Assembly: GCF_900113735.1 (NCBI RefSeq)
Contig: NZ_FOQM01000005.1
Span: 124,001-188,000, forward strand
Source: Bradyrhizobium sp. Gha
Lineage (GTDB): Bacteria > Pseudomonadota > Alphaproteobacteria > Rhizobiales > Xanthobacteraceae
DNA: 64,000 nucleotides
Direction: 5' to 3'
Part shown: piece after piece, positions 8,827 to 18,144 of the stretch
Position numbering within the stretch: position 1 is the first letter of the stretch
Layout of the letters: every line of letters starts with the position of its first letter
Translations under genes and position numbers: made by a program
Notes under the pieces: model-generated
What the model was told of the DNA's origin: nothing
Database searches by the model: none
The model's input: only the letters and a program-made list of their open reading frames with translations

Positions 8827-10794
8827 TTACTCCGCACCATACTTGCTGCCGCAATCGTCGCGCGCTCTCGAGGATATTTTCAGCGCGTGCCCGCTTGGCG
8901 AGCCGGAATCTGTATGTCGCGTCCCACCGACGCTGCGGAGCCATTGCTCCAGCACGACGATGCTAAAGAGTATCTTGTGGTGGTCGCCCCGGCCTGCCGC
9001 GTGGTCGCGCAGCATGGATTGCACCGCGGCCGGCTCCAAGAACCCGTAGACCTGTGACTGCGGATCGGCCAGGTATTGCCGGATCCGTCCGTCGAGGGAT
9101 TGGTGAAACCAGCCATCGACCACGTTCACCGCAAATCCGCGTTTCTTGCGATGGACTATTTCCGACGGCAACAGCCGCTTGCTCACTTCGCGATGAAGCC
9201 ACTTGCGAACACCGTGACGCACCTTGAAGGACGCGCCCAATTGCTGGACATGCTCGACCACTTCGCGATCGAGATAGGGTACGCGAACCTCGAGGGCGTG
9301 CGTCATCGACAGCTTGTCGCCATACATGAGCAACTCGTCCGGCAGCGACGAGCGCAGCTCGAGCAACTGAAAGGCGTTCAGGTCGTCCAGGTTTTCGAAG
9401 GCCGGCCGGTATTCCTCCCAGCAACGGGATGCCACGGTCGCTTCGCCATCAGCGATCAGCTCCGGGCGAAAAAGCCCCCGCATCGCCTCATCCGAAATCA
9501 GGGAGAATACCTGCTGGAAACGACGAAGCCGGTCGGGTTCGTGCAGCGAGTAAACGCCACGCTTCATCGTATCGTTCCGCGGGAGGGCGCGCGCGAGTGC
9601 AGCACTGGGTGTCCGCAACCAGCCGGGTAGCGCGCGCCAGGCGGCGCCAAGGTGCACGCCTAGGTGTCGGGTATATCCGCCGAACAGCTCATCCGGCCCC
9701 TGGCCGATGAGCGCCACCTTCACGTTTTCACGAGCTCGCTGGCAGACGAAATACATGGGCACGATCGACGAAGAGGCGACCGGTTCCTCGAGGACCTCCA
9801 CGATGTGGGGCAGGACGTCTTCAAACGTTTCCCGGGTGAGGTGAACCGCGTTGTGTCTGGCCCCGTAGGTCCGGGCCGTTTTGACGGCATCCTCGAGCTC
9901 ATCATCGGCATACAACGATCCATACCCGACGCTGAACGTGTCCCAGTCGCGGCCATAAAAGCTCATCAGCGCCAGCAGCAGGCCCGAATCCAGTCCGCCG
10001 CTGAGCAGCAGTCCGACCGGAACGTCGCTGGTGAGATGCCGCTTCATGGCCACCTTGTACAGCTCGATCAATTTTTCCGCCGCCTCCTGCGGGCGGGGCT
10101 GCGGGGCGAATGGCTCCGGGACGAACTGGTAGTAGCGCGAGACGTGCACCTGGCCGTTTTCGACGACGAGTTTCTCACCCGCGGCCAGTTTCTGGATACC
10201 TCTGAACATCGTGCGCGGGGCCGGCGTGTAGCGATAGCGCAGAAAAAGAGCGACGGCTTCGGGATCAACGCCCGGCGGCTCGCCGAGAGCAACGCGGACC
10301 GGCCGGATCTCCGAACCAAAAGCGAGCGATCCGTTGGAGATCGCGTAGTAGATCGGCTTGATGCCCATCGGATCGCGCGCCAGCAGCAGCCGGCGCCTGT
10401 TCACGTCCCAGATGGCGAGACCGAACATGCCGTTGAAACGGTTCAGCACGGCGTCACCCCACTGCTTGTAGCCGTGCACGATGACCTCGGTGTCGCAGTT
10501 GGAACGAAACACGTGGCCGTGCCCCTGCAACTCGTGCCGGAGCTGCTGATAATTGTAGATCTCTCCGTTGAAGACCACCCACACCGTTTGGGCCTGGTCA
10601 GACATGGGTTGGTGGCCGGCGGGTGACAGATCGATGATCGACAGCCGGCGAAAACCCAAGCCGAGATTCCCGTCCAAATGCTGGCCGGCGTCGTCGGGAC
10701 CGCGGTGGATGATCGTGCCCATCATCGCTTCGATGGTGGAAGCGGTGGCGGGCGCACCGCTGCCGAAGTTAAACTGCCCGCAGATGCCGCACAT
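8827..10794 (-). CDS. Asparagine-synthetase-like glutamine amidotransferase 1
   Basis: 655 residues from the ATG at 10794, which gives the mandatory N-terminal Cys (MCGICGQF) and has an AAAGGA site upstream. The Ntn glutaminase domain shows HRGPDD, SIIDLSPAGHQPM and FNGEIYNY. The synthetase domain has the ATP PP-loop motif LLLSGGLDSG and the conserved SLPDELLMYGDKLSM and EVRVPYLD segments. Family knowledge: glutamine-derived ammonia is used to amidate an ATP-activated carboxylate. In O-antigen and capsule loci, AsnB-like proteins such as WbpS amidate uronic acids, which fits the WbpB/E/D-like genes nearby better than free asparagine synthesis. Confidence 0.9.
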   Translation of the reverse strand: MCGICGQFNFGSGAPATASTIEAMMGTIIHRGPDDAGQHLDGNLGLGFRRLSIIDLSPAGHQPMSDQAQTVWVVFNGEIYNYQQLRHELQGHGHVFRSNCDTEVIVHGYKQWGDAVLNRFNGMFGLAIWDVNRRRLLLARDPMGIKPIYYAISNGSLAFGSEIRPVRVALGEPPGVDPEAVALFLRYRYTPAPRTMFRGIQKLAAGEKLVVENGQVHVSRYYQFVPEPFAPQPRPQEAAEKLIELYKVAMKRHLTSDVPVGLLLSGGLDSGLLLALMSFYGRDWDTFSVGYGSLYADDELEDAVKTARTYGARHNAVHLTRETFEDVLPHIVEVLEEPVASSSIVPMYFVCQRARENVKVALIGQGPDELFGGYTRHLGVHLGAAWRALPGWLRTPSAALARALPRNDTMKRGVYSLHEPDRLRRFQQVFSLISDEAMRGLFRPELIADGEATVASRCWEEYRPAFENLDDLNAFQLLELRSSLPDELLMYGDKLSMTHALEVRVPYLDREVVEHVQQLGASFKVRHGVRKWLHREVSKRLLPSEIVHRKKRGFAVNVVDGWFHQSLDGRIRQYLADPQSQVYGFLEPAAVQSMLRDHAAGRGDHHKILFSIVVLEQWLRSVGGTRHTDSGSPSGHALKISSRARDDCGSKYGAE

Positions 10795-11096
10795 GGTGGA
10801 ATCCTTTGGCGTGCTCGATCGTCTCGTCAACGACAAACCAGGAAGACAGAAAACACTCTCGCATTGCCTGGTCGAGACTGCCTGGTTCGGCGATCATTTC
10901 ACCAGCGCCCGCGATCCGCCGCCCGGCAACACCCTGATGCAGCGCGGGCTATCACGCCTAGTTCTGGGCACCATTATCGCAGCAGGAACTTGTCGTTCAT
11001 TGAAGCCTCACCGGATGGATACGCCGAGATCTTCGTTAATACCTTATCATACGGCAGGTTTCCCAAACTGTTTCTTCAATTCCAGCGCCGGCGTGA
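10795..11096. other. Intergenic region before the amidotransferase gene
   Basis: About 300 bases between two minus-strand genes with no supported ORF. It probably carries a promoter or internal start for the amidotransferase/acyltransferase/glycosyltransferase group. I see no clear hairpin or operator. Confidence 0.4.
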
Positions 11097-12137
11097 CTAT
11101 CGGCGGTGAAGTATTCGTCGGGACGGCGTGCCGTTGATCAACGATCGCCATCGGCGCCTTCTCCTGCTTCCCGAAAGAACGCGCTCGTACAAAGATTGTA
11201 TTCGCCTTGCGACCTTTGCAAGCGAAAGTTCATGAACTGCGGCACAACCACCGGAAAGACGCTTTCCACGGACCAACACCTTCTCTGCAGCTTCCGCGAT
11301 AGAGGTCGGTTCGTCAGACACGATGTAACATCCCTCGACCTCTTTAATTCGCTCGGCCACGTCGCCAACGTCGACGGAAACAATCGGCAGATTGCAGGCA
11401 AGAGCTTCTTTCACGATGTTCGGAGAGCCCTCATGAGCGGACGTAAGCAGCAAGCAATCGACGGCGTTCAGGAATCGCGCCACTTCTTCTTGAGGTCTCT
11501 TATCGAGTGTGAGCAATTGGGCAGATGGATTGGATTTTCGAACCAACTCAAAAGCGGCTTCGGCGAGCGGGTATCTCTTATAAGGCCCTGCTGAGGGCCT
11601 GCCTGCAAACAGGACGTGCTGCTCGTCTTCCTTTAGACCTACTTCGTGCTTAGCGACCGCTCTGGGATAGAAGACATCGAGATCCACCCCATTGGGAATG
11701 ATGGACGTTGTTTCGGCGCGAAGATATTTTGCAAGGCCGGCACTCTTCGCAATATTGTGAGCCGTCGCACACGACAATAAACGGGAGAATAGTCCGTGCA
11801 ACACTCGATTCAAGGGTCGATAGTCTCCCCGGTCATTGCAACTTCCAAATACGTCGTTGCCCATAAAAGAAACAACGAGTGGCAGGTTGGTAGCGAATCT
11901 GGCTGTCCAGCCTGCGTACATATAATGCGCATGAACGATATCGTAGTGCCTCGAACGCAAAGCCTTCCGTACTTCAGCAACACCATTGATATATTTACCA
12001 ATGCCATTGCCCTTGAGCAGGCAAACATCAACATCAATCCCAATCTGCGCCAGCGACTCCACTTGAGTGCGGATGAAAACGCCCGCAGACGGATTCTGTG
12101 CAGTAGGGTACGCCCCCGTAACATGCAGAACAATCAT
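11097..12137 (-). CDS. GT4-type glycosyltransferase
   Basis: 346 residues with a GT-B fold. The N-terminus MIVLHVTGAYPTAQNPSAG is typical of family-4 transferases. HAHYMYAGW and SFMGNDVFG follow in the acceptor half, and IIPNGVDLDVFYP, VLFAGRP and the donor-binding S-A-HEGSPNIVKEALACNLP (containing the E-x7-E motif) occur in the C-terminal half. The last 25 residues are Arg-rich (GSRRRRRW), possibly a basic membrane-associating tail. It lies between the ATP-grasp and amidotransferase genes. Likely role: sugar addition to a lipid-linked repeat unit at the cytoplasmic face; specificity unknown. Confidence 0.88.
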   Translation of the reverse strand: MIVLHVTGAYPTAQNPSAGVFIRTQVESLAQIGIDVDVCLLKGNGIGKYINGVAEVRKALRSRHYDIVHAHYMYAGWTARFATNLPLVVSFMGNDVFGSCNDRGDYRPLNRVLHGLFSRLLSCATAHNIAKSAGLAKYLRAETTSIIPNGVDLDVFYPRAVAKHEVGLKEDEQHVLFAGRPSAGPYKRYPLAEAAFELVRKSNPSAQLLTLDKRPQEEVARFLNAVDCLLLTSAHEGSPNIVKEALACNLPIVSVDVGDVAERIKEVEGCYIVSDEPTSIAEAAEKVLVRGKRLSGGCAAVHELSLAKVARRIQSLYERVLSGSRRRRRWRSLINGTPSRRILHRR

Positions 12138-12203
12138 CGCAGCTTGCTCCTCGTAGCCTCCCGGAAATGGCTACCACCTGAAAATTCGCTCATCCGATTC
12201 ACG

Positions 12204-13430
12204 TCAAAACCCCCGTTTGATGGCCAAATAGGGAATCAGACCCAGCTCTACTATCGCGGGCAACGGGTCCTCTGAGCTGAACACCGATTCAATGCCGGCT
12301 CGTCGTAGCGAGCGAAAGTAAGCCCAGAAATCCTGCCGGCCTCGCAGGATTTCCAGGGCCGCGGTCGGTGCGTCAGTGACCAGGCGAACCCAGTTGACAC
12401 CGGCGCGGCCGCGGCAGGGTTTCACCGGGTATCCAAGCAGATCCGCAAAGAGAAGATAGGGAAAATCCACGCCGGCACCCGAGCCGAGGCTGTGATAGCC
12501 CCACGTACGTGCGTTGACGTCGAGCAATTTGTACTTGCCGTCGCGCGGATCTAATTTGTACTCCAGCTCCACCAATCCGTAGTAGTTGATGGCGCGCAGG
12601 AAGCGTTCGGACATGGTCTCGAGCACGGGAATGTCGATCGTTTCAACGTAGGTGCTTGCCCGCCCGAATTCAGGCGGGTGCTGCCGGCGTCGTCGAACGA
12701 CCATACTTCCGATCGCCTGGCCGTCTTTGAAAAAGGCGCAATAGGCAAACTGCTGACGGCCGTCGCCAGGAATCAACTCTTGAACCATCACTTCTTCCGG
12801 GCCGACCTGAGCGGCCGCCCGCCCGAAGAGCTCCCGTAATTCGGCGTGGCTGTCGGCGCGCCAAGCCTTTGCCTTGGTCGTGTAGATGAAATGCTCTTTG
12901 ATGGCCGGCTTGATAGCAAACGGCGGGCTGGCGGTGACGTCCGGTAACTCCCCCGTGCTGCGCGCATACCAGGTCGCGGGCGTCGCCAGCCCGAGTTCAT
13001 TCGCCAGACGATACGTATTCCGCTTATCCCAGACCCACTTGACCGTCTCCCAAGCGGGCGTCGGCAGGCGAAAGAATTCGGCCAGCGCGGGCCGATACCG
13101 CGAGAGCGCCGCAACGGTCTCATCCCGCGTCGGATATACGACCCAACCTTTCAGGTCCAGGCGATGGCCAAGGTCCAGGATGATATCTGCGGCCTGTTTT
13201 TCTTCACGCAGGCTCGGTACCTTGATGGCATGGGTGGTGTAGCGGGAAAAACGGGCGATGGAGATTTCGTCATCGATGACGCAGACGGGAACGTTGCGGC
13301 GTCCGAGGCTGCGCGCGATGCCTAGACCCTGGTAGTCCCCTCCAATGACGAGGGCGCCCACCGGCTTTTTTGCGGACCCGGCCGACAATTGCCGTGTGGT
13401 CAGGAACTCGCGATTTGCGGCAAGCATCAA
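12204..13430 (-). CDS. ATP-grasp domain ligase of the polysaccharide locus
   Basis: 408 residues. The N-terminal pre-ATP-grasp Rossmann-like part is GALVIGGDYQGLGIARSLGR; the ATP-grasp part shows FAIKPAIKE, VMVQELIPGDGRQQF and the metal-binding LLDVNARTWGYH near the C-terminal end. It resembles carbamoyl-phosphate-synthase-like and PylC/D-aspartate-ligase-like ATP-grasp enzymes, which join a carboxylate to an amine or other nucleophile through an acyl phosphate. Its start overlaps the stop of the flavoprotein gene by four bases (ATGA), implying coupled translation. A plausible but unproven role is attaching an amino acid or amine to a sugar or uronic acid. Confidence 0.85.
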   Translation of the reverse strand: MMLAANREFLTTRQLSAGSAKKPVGALVIGGDYQGLGIARSLGRRNVPVCVIDDEISIARFSRYTTHAIKVPSLREEKQAADIILDLGHRLDLKGWVVYPTRDETVAALSRYRPALAEFFRLPTPAWETVKWVWDKRNTYRLANELGLATPATWYARSTGELPDVTASPPFAIKPAIKEHFIYTTKAKAWRADSHAELRELFGRAAAQVGPEEVMVQELIPGDGRQQFAYCAFFKDGQAIGSMVVRRRRQHPPEFGRASTYVETIDIPVLETMSERFLRAINYYGLVELEYKLDPRDGKYKLLDVNARTWGYHSLGSGAGVDFPYLLFADLLGYPVKPCRGRAGVNWVRLVTDAPTAALEILRGRQDFWAYFRSLRRAGIESVFSSEDPLPAIVELGLIPYLAIKRGF

Positions 13431-14650
13431 CGTTGTCCCGTTTCAACGGGAGCGAGATGGTTTTGCTGCGATGCTCGGACCAGTGCGTGAGATGCGTAAC
13501 GTGCGCCGGAGACAAACTGCATGAGCGGGCCGAAACTCCAGCGGGCCGGCGCGCCGATGATGTGAAGGCCCGGGACCGACGTTTCAAGCCCCGGTTTCAA
13601 CCGCGGGTAGCCGTTGAATCGGTCGATGGAATGAACGAGGCTTGGGGCAAGGAATTTGTACTTGGACACATCGACCCGGTAGCCGGTCGCGAGCAGAATG
13701 TGATCGACGGTGCGCTCGCTGTGATCGTCCAGTTTAACCTTCACCTTTTCCGCAAGCGGTGTAACCCCTACAACCGCCCCTCCGAGCCTGATCGGAGTAT
13801 TTTTGAGCCGGTCCACGAGCCAACGAGCCCCGGCCGGCCGGACGGCACGTTTTGTGAGCTTGTCCTGCAAGGCGCGCGGCAATTGCCTGACCAAGTGCGG
13901 ACGGGCCAGGAGCTGGCTCAGCACCGCCGGCCCGACGTCCGTCGGTGCGTACAGCAGGTTTCGCGTAAACTTACCAAGCCGGTGGTGCAACGTTCTGGAG
14001 GCCCTCCCGCCAAGCCAATGGATGCGAGGCGAACGTGCGACGATCTCAACCTCGGCGCCGCCTTCGTGCAGCAACGCCCCCGATTCCAAGGCGCTCTGCC
14101 CGCCTCCGACGATTAGCAGCCGCTTTCCCGCGAACTTCTGGAAGTCGCGGTGCTCTGAAGAGTGGGACGTGAGGTTGGTGGGCAGGCTCTGAAACTCCGG
14201 CGGCCGCCAGGCGAACGAACCGATGCCAGCCGCGATCACCACACGCCGAGCAAGAAGTGAATCGCCGTCGTCCAAAAAGAGGCGGAACCCTTTCGGATGC
14301 GCTTCGAGATGAGCGACTTTCCGACGATCAAGGTCAGGCACCGCCTGGCGTTGATACCAAAGTCCATAACCGACGAAGTGCTCGATCGGCACCGGTAAGG
14401 CGAACTTGATGCCATGCGCCGCTTGGTACGCTTCCAGGGTCAGTTCATCGTTCGGATCCGCGATCTGCGTAGCTGTCCAGTTCGAGCGGAGAAACATGCC
14501 GACGGGCATATTCTGATCCCAGAACGACATGGGTTCACCAAATACGCGAAGCTCCAAGCCCTTAACGGTGCGGAGGTGTGCCCCCGCAGCGAGGCCGTAG
14601 GGGCCCGCGCCGATGATCGCTACATCGAGGATCGTCATCCTATACGTCAC
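13427..14650 (-). CDS. FAD-dependent, NAD(P)-binding monooxygenase-like flavoprotein
   Basis: 407 residues from a GTG at 14650 preceded by GGAAAA; an ATG four codons later (14638) is the alternative. Two dinucleotide-binding motifs are clear: IIGAGPYGLAAGAHL near the N-terminus for FAD, and LLIVGGGQSALESGALL in the middle for NAD(P), with LLATGY before the C-terminal part. This is the layout of flavin monooxygenases and lysine/ornithine N-hydroxylase-like enzymes. The overlap with the ATP-grasp gene suggests the two act on one substrate, perhaps an amino-acid substituent of the glycan. That link is inference. Confidence 0.85.
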   Translation of the reverse strand: MTYRMTILDVAIIGAGPYGLAAGAHLRTVKGLELRVFGEPMSFWDQNMPVGMFLRSNWTATQIADPNDELTLEAYQAAHGIKFALPVPIEHFVGYGLWYQRQAVPDLDRRKVAHLEAHPKGFRLFLDDGDSLLARRVVIAAGIGSFAWRPPEFQSLPTNLTSHSSEHRDFQKFAGKRLLIVGGGQSALESGALLHEGGAEVEIVARSPRIHWLGGRASRTLHHRLGKFTRNLLYAPTDVGPAVLSQLLARPHLVRQLPRALQDKLTKRAVRPAGARWLVDRLKNTPIRLGGAVVGVTPLAEKVKVKLDDHSERTVDHILLATGYRVDVSKYKFLAPSLVHSIDRFNGYPRLKPGLETSVPGLHIIGAPARWSFGPLMQFVSGARYASHALVRASQQNHLAPVETGQR

Positions 14651-14772
14651 ATTTTCCGTAATGGTCTACGCTTCCCAGCCGATCTGAAGCCCCGCAAAGA
14701 CCACCGGACCATAATTTTTCGGCGTGTTGCGGCATCAAGTTCAATCGGATCTCCGTGTTGCACGACTGGTAT

Positions 14773-14916
14773 TTACCACCGCGGGTCTAACCGAGGAAAT
14801 CTGCTTTCGAGGTATCCCGTTCGGCGTAGGCGCAGCATCACTGCTCGAGGGATCTGCTCTTCGTAGAACTTGATCACCTCGATCAAGTTTTCGATTCCGA
14901 AGTCGGTGAAGGCCAT
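14773..14916 (-). CDS. Small hypothetical protein, 47 residues
   Basis: The ATG at 14916 opens a 47-codon frame ending in TAA at 14773, in the gap between the flavoprotein and the deacetylase-like gene. The peptide begins MAFTDFGIENLIEVIKFYEE, is predicted helical with a basic C-terminal half (VMLRLRRTGYLESRFPRLD), and uses G/C at most third positions like the neighbouring real genes. A GAGAAG stretch lies about nine bases upstream. I do not recognise a family. It could be a small regulatory or accessory protein of the locus, or a gene remnant. Confidence 0.45.
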   Translation of the reverse strand: MAFTDFGIENLIEVIKFYEEQIPRAVMLRLRRTGYLESRFPRLDPRW

Positions 14917-14975
14917 GAGGACATCTTCTCAGGCGCGATAGGATCGGCCACGCTTTGATGTTCGTCTCCTTGGGA

Positions 14976-16424
14976 TCAAAGGCAGCCGTGACCCTCGTCC
15001 AGAATTTGCACGGGCGTAACGCCGGAAACGGTGTCCATCTCATAAACAAGGTGATCATTCACCCGAACCGCGTACGCAATCCTGGCTCGTTCGCTCCCCT
15101 TACCGATAATCCTCCAGGAGCCTTCCAAATTAACGAGCGCCAACTCACTCCGGACCTTCCACCATTCAGCGATTTGGCCGGGCAAGGCGACGCAGAGCTT
15201 GCCCATGGCGCGCAACTTGGAAAGGTATGCGAGCAGCTCGACGTAGACTTTTCGCGGTGCCGGATCGATGACGTAGTCGGGGTGAACGATGAAGCTGATC
15301 AGGCCGTGCTTGGCACGGATCCGGTCGATTTGCTCCTGCCAGAGCCGGGTCGAATGATCCTTGAGCACGTGAAACAAAGAGTAGTCCTGCGTCGCAGTTA
15401 CCGGCAGTTCGACGGTTGTACCGATGAAAAAGGGAAAAACGGTGCAGCACCCGCCACGCTGCGGGTCAAGGTGCGCCACATTCGGGATCGACATGTCATA
15501 GGCGAAACCGAGTGAATCGCACCAGTCCGCATTCCGGTACAGCACCGCTGAGCGGAAGCCCGAAGCCTTGAATTCTTGCGCGTAATGTTTGATCCGTTCG
15601 GCCCGGCGCAGAAACTCGGTGTGGTCGTCAAAAAGATGACCGTCGTGATTCAAGTCGTGGACGTTCACTTCGAACCCTCGCTGCCGGATATCCTCCAGAA
15701 CGCTGGGCGGCAGCGCGTATCTCCCTTCCGGCACAAGCTGGAAAGAGGATTTGATGCCGAATGAATCGTTGAGATCCATGAGCTGCGGGCAAAAGTTCAG
15801 GCCAGCGCGCGTTTCGACGTCATGCGTTACCATCGCACAACTCTGGTGGCCATCCGGCCAGAACCAGATGAACGGAACGCGCTCGAGATTTCGGGATTTC
15901 ATTGCCAGGATCAGCAATCGCTCCAGAATGTTCTCGACCGTCATATCCACCGGCCAGCAGGGAAACGGAATTTTTTCCCACCCCCGCAAGTACCAGGATT
16001 GCAGGTGCTTACGTATCGCGACGGGCATAAATGGGCGCGCCGTGTAGTACAGGTTTCTTACAATGTTGCTAGCCCAGGGCGGAACGCTGCGCGCTGCGGG
16101 TATGCCACTATACCGCTCCAGGCGCAGGTTATTCACCACCTGGACCGGATCGAAAGGGAGTAAAATCGTATCACCCTGCGCCCTTGTGTGCATAAACGCG
16201 TCGGAAAGATTTCTCGCCGGCAAAGTCGAGCAAACCCTGAGATGGCATTGCCCGAAACAGACCGCTCCGGATCCGAACTGAAAATAACCCGGCACCGGCG
16301 GAAGATCTCGTGCGACCGCGAATTCGACGAGATCGTCGGGACATCGATAGTGGCCCGACAAAAGCGTCTTAGTGTCGGTTTGTAAGAAGCGCATTGTGCC
16401 ATCAGCGATGTGCCCTTGCGTCAT
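14976..16424 (-). CDS. Polysaccharide-deacetylase-like protein
   Basis: 482 residues from the ATG at 16424, preceded by an excellent AAGGAGAGGAG site; the upstream open extension is not supported. About 220 N-terminal residues have no recognisable fold, followed by a NodB-like barrel. AMVTHDVETRAG supplies the catalytic/metal Asp, VNVHDLNHDGHLF the His pair, and SFIVHPDYV a late barrel strand. Related proteins in exopolysaccharide loci are annotated as polysaccharide deacetylases or WalW-like. No signal peptide is evident, so it may act on lipid-linked intermediates inside the cell. A second, diverged deacetylase-like protein opens the plus-strand block. Confidence 0.78.
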   Translation of the reverse strand: MTQGHIADGTMRFLQTDTKTLLSGHYRCPDDLVEFAVARDLPPVPGYFQFGSGAVCFGQCHLRVCSTLPARNLSDAFMHTRAQGDTILLPFDPVQVVNNLRLERYSGIPAARSVPPWASNIVRNLYYTARPFMPVAIRKHLQSWYLRGWEKIPFPCWPVDMTVENILERLLILAMKSRNLERVPFIWFWPDGHQSCAMVTHDVETRAGLNFCPQLMDLNDSFGIKSSFQLVPEGRYALPPSVLEDIRQRGFEVNVHDLNHDGHLFDDHTEFLRRAERIKHYAQEFKASGFRSAVLYRNADWCDSLGFAYDMSIPNVAHLDPQRGGCCTVFPFFIGTTVELPVTATQDYSLFHVLKDHSTRLWQEQIDRIRAKHGLISFIVHPDYVIDPAPRKVYVELLAYLSKLRAMGKLCVALPGQIAEWWKVRSELALVNLEGSWRIIGKGSERARIAYAVRVNDHLVYEMDTVSGVTPVQILDEGHGCL

Positions 16425-16878
16425 GCACTCCTCTCCTTCGTGCGTCGAGGACACTTTACACGAATTGCCCAAAAGCCGGTTCAATTCCAAGCCGATCGCG
16501 CACGAGATGCAGCACCCGCTCTCAGCGTCCCAAGGTGCCCTCGTGTACATTCCCTAGAGCGAGTTTATTGGCGCCGCTATTCCTCTACTTGCAACAGACT
16601 CGGCCAGAACCTCTAGGTCCGAACGGCCCCGCCACGTGAGCGAGGCAACGCTCGGCGCCCGACGAATATCTCCCCTAATGCATATTTCGCCATAATCCGC
16701 CCCCTCACCGTCTGGTCCGCGATGCAATCGCATCCGCCATCGTGCGCCGAACGTTGCAAGGTCTCCGGCTGCGCGGCGAGACTCGAACACGCAATCCGGC
16801 ACATTCCGACGAATGCCTCTCAGCAGTGTTCAAAAAGGGCCGTTCGATTAATCTGAAGCGCCAGCTCGCAGTCAAACC
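16425..16878. other. Intergenic region, no gene seen
   Basis: About 450 bases between two minus-strand genes. Several short frames cross it, but none resembles a protein and their codon usage differs from the neighbours. It likely contains the promoter for the deacetylase-like and flavoprotein genes. Confidence 0.4.
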
Positions 16879-18012
16879 TCAACAGAAAGCGCTATTCCCG
16901 CTTGCCAGCTGCCGAAACAACTCAACGTGCTTCTGCACCATTTGTTCAATTCCGAACTTCTGCTCGACCAGCGCTCGTCCTGCACGACCGAACGCGCTTC
17001 CAAAGTCAGGACGATCGACAATTTCCATTATCCGCGACGCCAGTGCATTTTCGTCTCCGGACGGGATCAAGAATCCACTCTCTCCGTCCTTGACGACCTC
17101 GCGATTGCCCGCCGCGTCTGTGGCTATGACAGGCTTTTCCAGCGCCATGTACTCCAGAATCACATTAGATATTCCCTCTCCGTTTGTTGAAACCAATACT
17201 CCGACGGAAAAGGTTTTTATGATTTCTTCGACCCGTTTTCTGGCGCCCAGAATGCGTATGTTCGACTGACCGTCGCACTTCAAACGCTCCTTGAAGCTTT
17301 CCAGATCCGGACCTTCGCCCACAGCGACGAATGTAATGTCCTGCCGCTCGCTGCACACCAATTTTGCCGCCTTGAAAAACGTACTGTAGTCTCTCTCTGG
17401 ATGGAATCTTCCGACCATTCCGACTACGTGTTTGGTTCTTATATCCATCGAACGCTTGACGTCGTTGACATCCGGAAGATCGTTTACTCGATCAAAATTA
17501 AAACCGTTTCGTATGCAACGACCTTTTTTTTCATCAACTCGAAACGCTCGCAGTCCCGCCAGCGAGTTTGCCAATATTACAGTTGAAAATGGAGCCGTCA
17601 GAAGGAAACGTCGGTACGTATAATCTTTAAAATTCAAACAGAGCGGTGCGTTTTGTATCATCCCGTTGATCAAGGCCGATCCGGATATCAGGGCAATCGG
17701 AGACGCATACACCGAACACATCGACTCCCATGAATATATTATGTTCGGTCGGTATCGTCTCGCCAGGCTATAAAGCTTTTCGAAAATGCTGAAGTCCCAT
17801 GGCCGGCTTCTTTTGAAGATGTGAATTTTTATTCCAAGTGACATAACCTCATCGTAGTGGATGGTATCTGATAGAACGACCAGTTCGTTGATGAACCCAT
17901 CTACTTTGTTGAACCCGCGCAGCAGTTCAACCAATTGCCGCTCCTTGCCCCCGGAGCCTAAGGCATCGGTTATATGCAGCACCCTGATTGCGGGCCTTGA
18001 TGGATTCAGCAT
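16879..18012 (-). CDS. GT4-type glycosyltransferase with atypically low GC
   Basis: 377 residues from the ATG at 18012 (MLNPSRPAIRVLHITDALG). GT-B signatures include GGKERQLVELLRG, VVGMVGRFHPERDYSTFF, VGEGPDLESF and GEGISNVILEYMALEKPVIA, the last holding the E-x7-E donor motif. Base composition is clearly AT-richer than the genes on either side, especially around 17400-17750, with Ile/Lys codons rarely used elsewhere in the window. This suggests recent acquisition of this transferase by the locus. Function: adding one sugar of the repeat unit; donor and acceptor cannot be read from sequence. Confidence 0.87.
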   Translation of the reverse strand: MLNPSRPAIRVLHITDALGSGGKERQLVELLRGFNKVDGFINELVVLSDTIHYDEVMSLGIKIHIFKRSRPWDFSIFEKLYSLARRYRPNIIYSWESMCSVYASPIALISGSALINGMIQNAPLCLNFKDYTYRRFLLTAPFSTVILANSLAGLRAFRVDEKKGRCIRNGFNFDRVNDLPDVNDVKRSMDIRTKHVVGMVGRFHPERDYSTFFKAAKLVCSERQDITFVAVGEGPDLESFKERLKCDGQSNIRILGARKRVEEIIKTFSVGVLVSTNGEGISNVILEYMALEKPVIATDAAGNREVVKDGESGFLIPSGDENALASRIMEIVDRPDFGSAFGRAGRALVEQKFGIEQMVQKHVELFRQLASGNSAFC

Positions 18013-18144
18013 TCCTACACCCGACCTTATGACCGCAGTCGCAGCGCCCACTCTGATATAGGTTGATATCCGTTGGCGACGCGGAGAATCCTCTCGATGA
18101 AGTGTTCTCTGTTCCCTCGACGCTTGGCGCGGACTGCCAGCTCG

